Assembly: GCA_028709785.1 (NCBI GenBank)
Contig: JAQUTK010000019.1
Coordinates: 1-64,000, forward strand
Direction: 5' to 3'
Source of the DNA: Bacteroidales bacterium
GTDB taxonomy: Bacteria > Bacteroidota > Bacteroidia > Bacteroidales > JAQUTK01
Length of the DNA stretch: 64,000 nt
The position numbers and the translations under genes are program-made. This document shows, one piece after another, positions 29,733 through 38,096 of this stretch. Under the pieces are notes generated by a model. That model was not told the DNA's origin. It ran no database searches and saw only the letters and a list, made by a program, of their open reading frames with translations. Position 1 is the stretch's first letter; each line of letters starts with the position of its first letter.

Positions 29733-29819
29733 TGCCCAGGTGGCGAAATGGTAGACGCGCTAGTTTCAGGTACTAGTGTTAGCAATGACGTGCAAGTTCG
29801 AGTCTTGTTCTGGGCACCA
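29733..29819 (+). tRNA. tRNA-Leu (CAG)
   Basis: TGCCCAG...CTGGGCA acceptor + CCA; CTAGT-TTCAGGT-ACTAG anticodon arm; long variable arm; GTTCGAGTC. Confidence 0.95.
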
Positions 29820-29823
29820 AATG

Positions 29824-29865
29824 AATTCCCGAGTAATCGTAACAGATTATCCGGGAATTTTTTTG
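29824..29865 (+). terminator. terminator after tRNA-Leu
   Basis: AATTCCCG..TAATC..GATTA..CGGGAATT followed by T-run. Confidence 0.85.
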
Positions 29866-30032
29866 TGGTAGCTTCCCGGAGGCTTGCGCCACACAAGCCA
29901 GGTTAACCCCTTCGATTCTTCACCTGTGCAATGCATGTCAGCCATTTCTTGCCTGACATCTTTTGCTCTCTGATAGGAAGATATGTATGCTTTGTCCGTT
30001 TGTAAAGTTAATCGCTTACAGGTGCATTTTTC

Positions 30033-30107
30033 ATTCTCAAGCACGGAATAGTTATTCTGCGCCACGGAACAGTTATTCTCAAGCACGGAATAGCTGTTCC
30101 GTGGCAC
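30033..30107. repeat. 21-bp imperfect tandem repeat, 3.5 copies
   Basis: ATTCTCAAGCACGGAATAGTT / ATTCTGCGCCACGGAACAGTT / ATTCTCAAGCACGGAATAGCT / GTTCCGTGGCAC. Confidence 0.8.
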
Positions 30108-30358
30108 AATATAACTAATGCATCCTGACTGCTGACTTTTACCTTCAGGTTTGGGCAATTATTGTTCCCTATTAGAAAGACTTTTTCATCTGGTTGATTC
30201 ACCGATCCCAAACGGACAAAAGGGGCTTTCAGCTAAACCTCCTGGGGATGCGGGACATAAGATACGATAGCAGAAGTGATGCAGCGTTGTTAACAATAAA
30301 AAAGAGTCGTATTGCAATTATTTGAAAGAAATAATAGTGAGAATGCAAATATCCTCGT

Positions 30359-30366
30359 TATATTTG
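30359..30366 (+). promoter_or_regulatory. -7 box for the rubredoxin gene
   Basis: TATATTTG matches Bacteroidetes TAnnTTTG. Confidence 0.5.
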
Positions 30367-30411
30367 CTGTTGGAAAATATCAATTTACTAACGAATAAAA
30401 ATGATTAGACA

Positions 30412-30576
30412 ATGAAAAAGTACATTTGCACAGTTTGCGATTACATCTACGATCCTGAAAAAGGGGATCCGGATAGCGATATCCAGCCGGGAACAGCGTT
30501 TGAAGACCTTCCAGATGATTGGGTTTGTCCGCTTTGTGGCGTAACAAAAGAAGATTTTGAAGTAGTAGAAGACTGA
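30412..30576 (+). CDS. rubredoxin (54 aa)
   Basis: [54 protein letters not shown]; two CxxC knuckles; absent from the supplied ORF track (too short). Confidence 0.97.
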   Translation: MKKYICTVCDYIYDPEKGDPDSDIQPGTAFEDLPDDWVCPLCGVTKEDFEVVED

Positions 30577-30597
30577 TTTGTTTGATAATAGTAGGTG

Positions 30598-30636
30598 CGT
30601 CCGTTCTTTCATTTGATGAAGGAACGGACGTTTCTG
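30598..30636 (+). terminator. rubredoxin terminator
   Basis: CGTCCGTTCTTTCAT-TTG-ATGAAGGAACGGACG followed by TTTCT. Confidence 0.75.
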
Positions 30637-30881
30637 TGTTCAGAAGGGGCATCTTCTCAGACTCTTTATGTGATTTGAAGCTATTGTTGAAAATGCCTAA
30701 ACCTTCCTCCTTGCGGGCTTGACCTGCAATCTCCTCACTCATGTCTTATTTAATTATCAAATCGAAAATACTAGCCGTATATTTATTGTTTATTAAAAAC
30801 TTTCCGTAGTTTTGTATCCAAATTTTGTGAGAGAGATGAAATAGTTCATAAACCGTAACATTTTTAATACCATTTATTACT

Positions 30882-31559
30882 ATGAAACATCTGAGATTAA
30901 TATCCACACTCGGCTTTGTATTGCTGACTGTGCTTAGTGCAACCGCGCAAACGGATCCTGAACAAGAGGTTATAGCCTATATGGTGAAAAGCACTGTCTT
31001 CCCCGAACCGAATACCCGTTACTTGGAATTGCTTGATAAGCAAATCAAAGAGAATCCGAGAGACACAGCAAAAATAAATCTGCGAAAGAGATTATTATCG
31101 GTTATTCAATCTGAAAAAACGAAGATACACCCGATTCTCCTCATTACAGATACTTTTTTAGGAGAGGATGCAAAAGACTCTTTACTTGTAAATGAATTAA
31201 AGAAACTCTCTTCTTTCGACATGGAAGCTTACAAAGATCTGATCGAAAGGAATAAGGAGTCTATTGTCATCCAAACTATTGACGAATTGGGAACTAATGT
31301 GATCTATATGACCAGGAAAGAAAGGGACTTGATCTTTAAAGATGGACTTGAAAAAGGATGGGAATATTTTTACAAGAAATATGGAGTAAAACCGAATATT
31401 GTTCTTTCCCGACCAGGATTTAATGCGACAAAAGATAAAGCGATCATCAGTTATGGTTCTATATCAGGATCGTTGTCCGCTGCTGGCTATTATATCATCC
31501 TCGAGAAAGTAAACGGGAAATGGATTCGGAAAGATAGCTATTTGGATTATATTTCCTAA
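30882..31559 (+). CDS. hypothetical secreted protein
   Basis: Signal peptide MKHLRLISTLGFVLLTVLSATAQ; 225 aa. Confidence 0.75.
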   Translation: MKHLRLISTLGFVLLTVLSATAQTDPEQEVIAYMVKSTVFPEPNTRYLELLDKQIKENPRDTAKINLRKRLLSVIQSEKTKIHPILLITDTFLGEDAKDSLLVNELKKLSSFDMEAYKDLIERNKESIVIQTIDELGTNVIYMTRKERDLIFKDGLEKGWEYFYKKYGVKPNIVLSRPGFNATKDKAIISYGSISGSLSAAGYYIILEKVNGKWIRKDSYLDYIS

Positions 31560-31733
31560 AAGCTTCATCTTAGTTGTATTACAAAAGGAGAGACTTATAC
31601 CGTTTCAAACATAAGAATAAAGGATGGAGACAAGCCGTACAGTAAAGGACCGATAGTCAGGATGCATGTCTTTTCCAATCTCACAGAGACAGGTATCTAT
31701 CTACTCCGGTTGAATGGACCTGACAGTGAGTGA
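31560..31733 (+). pseudogene. orphan in-frame coding remnant after the preceding stop codon
   Basis: Directly after TAA in the same frame: KLHLSCITKGETYTVSNIRIKDGDKPYSKGPIVRMHVFSNLTETGIYLLRLNGPDSE*. Confidence 0.4.
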
Positions 31734-31768
31734 TATCTGAGATTTAGAAATATTGCGGAGTAAATTCG

Positions 31769-32713
31769 ATGATTAAAACATACAACTTTTTCACTATGGA
31801 CAACAAACAGAGACTCCTTTTTCATTGCATTCTGATCTTCCTTTGCATATTTTGCATTGGAATATGTTATGCTCAAAAGAATGCAGATTTTCAAAGCCAT
31901 GAATACAACCTCCAGAAAGAAAAGTCTGCCAGTTCTATTCTAAAGAGTCTTGATTCGCTGAATTACAAGTCTGTCCCGTTGGATGAAATGATCGATTGTT
32001 ATTATCAAAAACCACGATTCAAAGAGAATTCCCTTTATTCAATAACGTCCAGATTTCGTTCACATCTAATCTTTCAGAGATCCCCTTTGAATAAATTATC
32101 AAAGAACAAAGTCAAGAGAATAATGAATGAGCTTCAAGAGAAAGACATACTAACACCTCCCTATGGGACTATTTCTGAAACTTGGTTTTCCGGAAACCTA
32201 AAATATCTTTCCGATCCAGTACTGAGTTATATTGGATATGTATCCCCATGGGAATCGACAGTGATCATTCATAAAGGAAATATTGTCAATGTCATCCATA
32301 CTAAGTATTTAAAGGGGAGATTAGAAGATTGCATCATACCAGACAAGAATGGTTACGCCGTTACACACGCGTTAGATGCACCTTGGTATAAGCAACCATA
32401 TTACCGTTTAGATTGTTTTGCGAACTTTCTCAATGGATATGAAAGTAAATATTCCACAGAAGTTGTCAGAGATCAGAAATTCACATTCTTACTCTATACA
32501 GATAGAACAGGCATTTCAACCATTCACCTGTTAGAGCCCAAAAAACCAAATACAATAGAAAAAGAACTCTTTTCCAATCTTCAGAAGCGAATGACACAAT
32601 TGGAAAAGTGGAGCTTTGGCTTTTTATTTACTTTGGATGGGCGAATCATGTCAGGCAAATACATAGAAGCAACATATTCAACAGATAAAGGATGGAGTCT
32701 GAAAGATCTCTGA
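31769..32713 (+). CDS. hypothetical secreted/membrane-anchored protein
   Basis: 314-aa ORF with N-terminal hydrophobic segment. Confidence 0.65.
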   Translation: MIKTYNFFTMDNKQRLLFHCILIFLCIFCIGICYAQKNADFQSHEYNLQKEKSASSILKSLDSLNYKSVPLDEMIDCYYQKPRFKENSLYSITSRFRSHLIFQRSPLNKLSKNKVKRIMNELQEKDILTPPYGTISETWFSGNLKYLSDPVLSYIGYVSPWESTVIIHKGNIVNVIHTKYLKGRLEDCIIPDKNGYAVTHALDAPWYKQPYYRLDCFANFLNGYESKYSTEVVRDQKFTFLLYTDRTGISTIHLLEPKKPNTIEKELFSNLQKRMTQLEKWSFGFLFTLDGRIMSGKYIEATYSTDKGWSLKDL

Positions 32714-32736
32714 ATACTTAAAAACATTTGCATATA

Positions 32737-33960
32737 ATGAAAAAAACAGTATTACTTTCCATCAGTTTGGTAGTGTCACTTTCGGGATATGCCTTTGATT
32801 TCCTGGCAGGGGGGGTGAAATATAGTACGAACAGTGATGGTACGTCAGTATCCGTAATGCGTCAAGATACATCCATAAAAAAAGCCGTTATCCCCGAAAA
32901 GGTAGAATATGAAGGCCGAATGTACAAAGTCACTTCGATAGGAGCGAAAGCATTCTCTGAATGCATGCGCTTAACCTCTATTTCAATTCCTTCAAGTGTT
33001 ACTTCAATCGGCAAACAAGCTTTTTATGCCTGCAATTCATTGACAAAATTTTCAGTAGCAAAAAAGAACCCCTGCTTTGCAGATATAGAAGGGGTATTGT
33101 TTAACAAGAGCAAAGACACTCTTTTGTCTTACCCCAATTCAAAAGCGGAACGATATGTCATTCCATCCGGCGTTGTCGCCATAGGTGAAGAAGCTTTTTG
33201 CTTACGCAAGAATCTAAGATCGCTTACGATTCCAAAGAGTGTCAGCTATTTTGGAATAGGAGCACTTTCAGGTTGTGATGACCTTGCCAAAGTTTTTTGT
33301 CAGGGGAAAACTCCTCCTACGATAGGAGGCTATCGTAAAGGTATAGGATACTTACCCGGTTGTATCTTTTATGTACCAAAATCAACCGGTAAGGTTTATT
33401 CATCTGCCCCCGGATGGACAAAATCCACTTTGGATCGCATCAACATTATTGAAAAAGGAACGGTCACTACCTATAAAGCGTCCCTAAAGGTGGCTGGGAC
33501 ATTGTCTGTAGTTATTGGAAAGGACAATCTGAATAAAGTAATTAAACTTACGATAGCCGGACCTATAAATGGTACCGATATCAAGATGATAAGATCTGAA
33601 CTGCCTCTTCTCAGGATACTTGATCTGGGAGATGCAGACATCGTAAGTGGAGGTGAAAGTTACTGTAGTAAGAATGATACAACAATAGACAATGTCATTG
33701 GAGATAACATGTTTGATTATATACCCTATTGGGAATCTCTTGTACTGCCCAAGAGGCTGACAAGAATTGGAGAACATGCTATTTTGCATGGCCGTAGACT
33801 TCAATCTATCACTCTTCTGACGAAAACACCTCCTGTTTTAGCCCTTTCCTCCTTCATGTTAAACGTCAACTGCAAATTGTATGTGCCCAGAGGATGCGAT
33901 GCGGTGTACGCTCAGGATGAAGGATGGAAAAAGTTTTATACCGATTATGGTAATAAGTGA
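32737..33960 (+). CDS. BspA-type leucine-rich repeat surface protein
   Basis: Signal peptide; LRR_5-like repeats (IGAKAFSECMRLTSISIPSSVTSIGKQAFYACNSL). Confidence 0.88.
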   Translation: MKKTVLLSISLVVSLSGYAFDFLAGGVKYSTNSDGTSVSVMRQDTSIKKAVIPEKVEYEGRMYKVTSIGAKAFSECMRLTSISIPSSVTSIGKQAFYACNSLTKFSVAKKNPCFADIEGVLFNKSKDTLLSYPNSKAERYVIPSGVVAIGEEAFCLRKNLRSLTIPKSVSYFGIGALSGCDDLAKVFCQGKTPPTIGGYRKGIGYLPGCIFYVPKSTGKVYSSAPGWTKSTLDRINIIEKGTVTTYKASLKVAGTLSVVIGKDNLNKVIKLTIAGPINGTDIKMIRSELPLLRILDLGDADIVSGGESYCSKNDTTIDNVIGDNMFDYIPYWESLVLPKRLTRIGEHAILHGRRLQSITLLTKTPPVLALSSFMLNVNCKLYVPRGCDAVYAQDEGWKKFYTDYGNK

Positions 33961-34111
33961 TTTTCAAAAACTGAAACCGGAGGCTTTTCGTTATTCTTTC
34001 GTAACAGGTATGACTTCGAGAACCGGGCAGTGTAAGGTGTTTTAGAAAGTCAAAGGTGTTTGGAATAATGCAGATGAAATTGCTGATATATGGATTGCAT
34101 AAAATGAATAT

Positions 34112-35938
34112 ATGAAAAAACTAATCGTTCTTCTTTTCTTTTGCTGTGTATGTACTGCACAAGCAACAGAGTTTTGGGTCAACAACCTGAAATATACGGT
34201 CAATGCGGACAGTTGCACAGTCTTTGTAACTAAAGGGATCTCTTTTGAACCCTATTGGGTATTCGGATCAAGCTTTGCGCACTATCGTCTCAAAGAAGAC
34301 TCCACACACCAACCACTATCCGGTGTTATTACCCTTCCTGAAAGTGTATCCTATCAAGGTAAAAGTTATCCATTGACAGTGATTGGAAGTTATGCATTCA
34401 AAGATTGCAAAGAAGTCACTTCAATACGAATTCCCGAAAGCGTAGAAACCATTGAAGAAGAAGCATTTATTGGATGCAGTTCGCTCCAATCTCTATCCAT
34501 ACCCTCAAAAGTCAGCACGCTATTGGCTGGCACTTTCGAAGGTTGCACTTCTCTCACTTCCATATCCATTCCTTCAACCATTACTAAAATAGGACCAAAT
34601 GCTTTTGCCGGTTGTTCGAGTTTGGTTCGGTTTGATGTTGCCGCAGACAACCCAAACTATTCAGAGGTGGAAGGTGTTCTCTATACAAAAGATAAAAAAT
34701 CCATGTTCTTATATCCCAATGCAAAATCGGCAAATGTTATCATTCCATCGGGTATCACCGCGATAGGTACGGAAGCTTTCCGTCTTTGCGACAACCTTGT
34801 CTCATTAAAGTTGCCGGAAGGAATGCGTTTAATAGGAGATAAAGCATTCGAGGGATGTACCCATCTGACTTCCCTGTCCGTACCCGAGAGTGTTCAGTAT
34901 TATGGTCGCGATGCTTTTTCAGGTTGCACGAGCCTCACTTCAATAACGATACCTGCGGGTATTGCTACTCTTTATCCATCCACGTTTGCCGGATGCACTG
35001 CTTTAAGCCGGTTTTTTGTAAGCGAAGAACATCCGTACTTATCGGAAATAGATGGAGTCTTGTTTACAAAAGAGAGAAAAACGTTGGTTATCTGTCCTAA
35101 TGCAAAATCAAAGAGCTATGCCATTCCCGATAGTGTTACAAATATAGAGCAATATGCTTTTTCGGAATGCAGCAAACTCACTTCGATCACCCTCCCCGAC
35201 AGTCTCCTCGAGATGGGTGAGTATGCCTTTTCCAACTGCTCGGCACTTACCTCAATGACTATTCCGAAAGGGGTTACAATGCTCGCAGAAGGTCTTTTTT
35301 CCGGGTGCAGCAAACTGACTTCGGTCTCCATTCCCAAAAGTGTCACCGAGATTGGAGAGAATACTTTTTCCAACTGTTCGGCTCTTACCTCAATAACCAT
35401 CCCTGAAGGGGTTATATCCATTGGAAGAGGGGCCTTTGAAGGGTGTAGCAAACTCACTTCTATTACTATCCCCAACAGTCTCACCGATATTGAGGAAGGG
35501 ACTTTTAGTAAATGCACTGCATTAACCCGGTTTGTTGTAGCTAAGAATCATCCAGACTTATCAGTCGTAGGTGGAGTCTTATTCTCCAAAGATAAAACAA
35601 AACTGCTGAGCTATCCAATCGGATCGAAAAGAAAGAGTTATGCTATTCCATCCGGTGTAACAGATGTTGCTTATGCTGCATTTTCGGGATGTAGCCATCT
35701 AACCTCTCTGACCATCTCTTCACCTGAATATTCACAGTTTCGTGCGGCTTTCAATGGAACACAATCATTAAAGGAATTGCATGTGAAACTTGAGAAGGTG
35801 TATAAAATATCATTGGAATATTTTAGCGTTATAGATATAGATAGGAGCCATTGCGTATTGTATGTACCCAAAGGCTCCAAACCGGCATATCAAAAAGACT
35901 TTTTCTGGAAAGAGTTCAAACAGATTGTGGAGGAATAA
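34112..35938 (+). CDS. BspA-type leucine-rich repeat surface protein
   Basis: Many 23-aa repeats LTSITIPxxVTxIGxxAFxGCS. Confidence 0.92.
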   Translation: MKKLIVLLFFCCVCTAQATEFWVNNLKYTVNADSCTVFVTKGISFEPYWVFGSSFAHYRLKEDSTHQPLSGVITLPESVSYQGKSYPLTVIGSYAFKDCKEVTSIRIPESVETIEEEAFIGCSSLQSLSIPSKVSTLLAGTFEGCTSLTSISIPSTITKIGPNAFAGCSSLVRFDVAADNPNYSEVEGVLYTKDKKSMFLYPNAKSANVIIPSGITAIGTEAFRLCDNLVSLKLPEGMRLIGDKAFEGCTHLTSLSVPESVQYYGRDAFSGCTSLTSITIPAGIATLYPSTFAGCTALSRFFVSEEHPYLSEIDGVLFTKERKTLVICPNAKSKSYAIPDSVTNIEQYAFSECSKLTSITLPDSLLEMGEYAFSNCSALTSMTIPKGVTMLAEGLFSGCSKLTSVSIPKSVTEIGENTFSNCSALTSITIPEGVISIGRGAFEGCSKLTSITIPNSLTDIEEGTFSKCTALTRFVVAKNHPDLSVVGGVLFSKDKTKLLSYPIGSKRKSYAIPSGVTDVAYAAFSGCSHLTSLTISSPEYSQFRAAFNGTQSLKELHVKLEKVYKISLEYFSVIDIDRSHCVLYVPKGSKPAYQKDFFWKEFKQIVEE

Positions 35939-36090
35939 ACGAGAATGGCAACATACGATCCAGCCATTACATGTACAGAAATATACACCAAAACAGTCTC
36001 GCAATCAATTATTTTGATTTCCTTTGTTCAGATTTCAAACTTCTGATCAATGAGAGTGACCGAAAAGAAGAGAGGTAAGATATATAACGT

Positions 36091-36702
36091 GTGAGAAAGC
36101 TGATCTTTCTGATTCTATTACTGCTTCTTGCACTTCCTGCCTGCAAGAAATCTTCTGTATCACCGGTACAGGAGCGCTTTGTGAATGTCTCTTTTCAAGA
36201 AGGCGATCTTGTATTCAGAAGAGGCTCGGGTATTGCCAGCCGCGCGGTACTGACCGCCGATGCCGGAGGGAGTTATTCGCATGTGGGTATTATTGTGAAG
36301 GAGGGTGCGGCGTGGAAGGTCATACACATTACTCCGGGAGAGGCTCCAAAAGGAGAGAAAGACAGCGTGAAGAGCGAGTCTCTGTCTCAGTTCTTCCAGG
36401 CATCGCGGGCGGTTTGCGGCGCAGTACTGCGTTTTACCGGTGATCCGCTGTTGTCGAAGAGGGCTGCTTTGGAAGCAATGACCGTATGCCGAAGGAAGAT
36501 CCTTTTTGATCATGCGTATGATCTGAATGATACAACGACCATGTATTGCACCGAACTGATTCGTTTCGTCTATCTGAAAGCAGAGGTCGATCTTTCCGGT
36601 GGAAAGACGGAGCGTCTCCATATCCCCGGTTTCAATGGCGATTACTTGTTTCCGTCCCAGATCCTGAAAAGTCCCTTTTTACGAGAAATAGAACGTTTTT
36701 AA
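36091..36702 (+). CDS. YiiX/YebB-like NlpC/P60-type cysteine hydrolase lipoprotein
   Basis: Lipobox LLALPAC; EGDLVFRRG, YSHVGIIV, MYCTELIRFVY; GTG start. Confidence 0.8.
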   Translation: MRKLIFLILLLLLALPACKKSSVSPVQERFVNVSFQEGDLVFRRGSGIASRAVLTADAGGSYSHVGIIVKEGAAWKVIHITPGEAPKGEKDSVKSESLSQFFQASRAVCGAVLRFTGDPLLSKRAALEAMTVCRRKILFDHAYDLNDTTTMYCTELIRFVYLKAEVDLSGGKTERLHIPGFNGDYLFPSQILKSPFLREIERF

Positions 36703-36732
36703 ATCCAATATTCACCTTAAACAATTACACGT

Positions 36733-37128
36733 ATGAAAAAATTAGTCGGATTTGGTCTGCTCATGTCAGTCTTGTTACTGATGTTTACTTCGTGCACTGA
36801 AATGACTCCGGGAAAAGCTGCTGTAAAGTATGTCAATTATCTGAAGGATGGCAAGTATGAGAAATATGTTGATGCTATGTATCAGGAAGATGGAATAACT
36901 CCCGAGGAACGGACTCAGTTGATCGCCTTGTCCAAGGATAAAGGCGATAAAGCCATTCAGGAGAAGAAGGGAATAAAAGAAGTGACTCTCGTATCGGAGA
37001 AGATGGCAGAAGACGGACTGACCGCCAGCGTCGAACTTGAACTTATCTACGGTGACGGCACCAAGGAAAAAGGCGATTATGACATGGTCAAGGTTGATAA
37101 AGAGTGGAAGATGAAAATGAGTAAATAA
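36733..37128 (+). CDS. DUF4878-like lipoprotein
   Basis: MKKLVGFGLLMSVLLLMFTSC lipobox; TPGKAAVKYVNYLKDGKYEKYV... Confidence 0.75.
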   Translation: MKKLVGFGLLMSVLLLMFTSCTEMTPGKAAVKYVNYLKDGKYEKYVDAMYQEDGITPEERTQLIALSKDKGDKAIQEKKGIKEVTLVSEKMAEDGLTASVELELIYGDGTKEKGDYDMVKVDKEWKMKMSK

Positions 37129-37186
37129 CAGTTTTTACCCCAAAAAGAGAAGCGGTGACGACCAACTGGTACTCACCGCTTTCTCT

Positions 37187-38095
37187 TTATCCGCCTACAG
37201 TCGCTGTAATTCCATGCCGTAGAAATATTTCACGGATATGATGTATCTCCTCCTCCGAGGGTGTGCTCATCGGTACTTCATCCTGATTATAGAGGGTGCC
37301 GAGTTTGTCGTGTTTGTTTTTTGCAATGTCATGATAGGGGAGTAGGGCTACTTCCCGTCTTATACCCGGCAGTGAGGCCAGAAACTCTGCGCTACGGGTG
37401 ATGTTTTCCTTATCCGTGTTGACCCCTTTGATCAGAGGAATACGCACCATGAAAGGGATTCCCATCTCTGCAATCATCCGGATATTGGAAAGAATCAGTT
37501 CGTTGGGCACGCCACAAAAGTAACGGTGCTTGCCTGAATCCATCATCTTCAGATCCACCAGAAAGAGTTCGGAGAGCAAGGCAACTTCCATGACCAGTTC
37601 GGGTCTGGCAAACAGACTGGTATCTACTACCCGGTGAATGCCCCGCTGTCCACACAAGATAAGTAGTCTTTTCAATAGATCCGGATGCATCAGAGGTTCG
37701 CCCCCGCAAAAGGTGACTCCTCCATCGGACTGATCAAAAAAGAGTGTCTCTTTTTCAATCTCTTTCATCAGATAATCCACGGAGTATTCCGTACCCGATA
37801 TCTCCATGGCCTTTGTCGGACAAACCTCCGCACATTTGCCACAAAGTTTGCAGCGGTTGGCATCGGTCACGATCCCTTCACTGGTAAACTTCAGAGCCTC
37901 GTTCGGACAGGCTTTTACGCAGGTGCAGCATCCGATACATTTACGCAGGGTGTACATCTTTTCCTTTTCCGGTGAGATCCCTTCCGGGTTATGACACCAG
38001 ATACAGTTTAACGGGCATCCTTTGAAAAACAAGGTGATACGGATACCCGGTCCATCATTAATAGCATAACGCTTGATGTCAAATAACAGTGCCAT
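37187..38095 (-). CDS. glycyl-radical enzyme activating protein (radical SAM)
   Basis: GCPLNCIWCHNPE (CxxxCxxC) plus two ferredoxin-like clusters CIGCCTCVKACP / CKLCGKCAEVCP. Confidence 0.93.
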   Translation of the reverse strand: MALLFDIKRYAINDGPGIRITLFFKGCPLNCIWCHNPEGISPEKEKMYTLRKCIGCCTCVKACPNEALKFTSEGIVTDANRCKLCGKCAEVCPTKAMEISGTEYSVDYLMKEIEKETLFFDQSDGGVTFCGGEPLMHPDLLKRLLILCGQRGIHRVVDTSLFARPELVMEVALLSELFLVDLKMMDSGKHRYFCGVPNELILSNIRMIAEMGIPFMVRIPLIKGVNTDKENITRSAEFLASLPGIRREVALLPYHDIAKNKHDKLGTLYNQDEVPMSTPSEEEIHHIREIFLRHGITATVGG

Positions 38096-38096
38096 C

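Noticed and set aside
30033-30107. CRISPR array
   Set aside because: Repeats are directly adjacent with no unique spacers and no cas genes are nearby.
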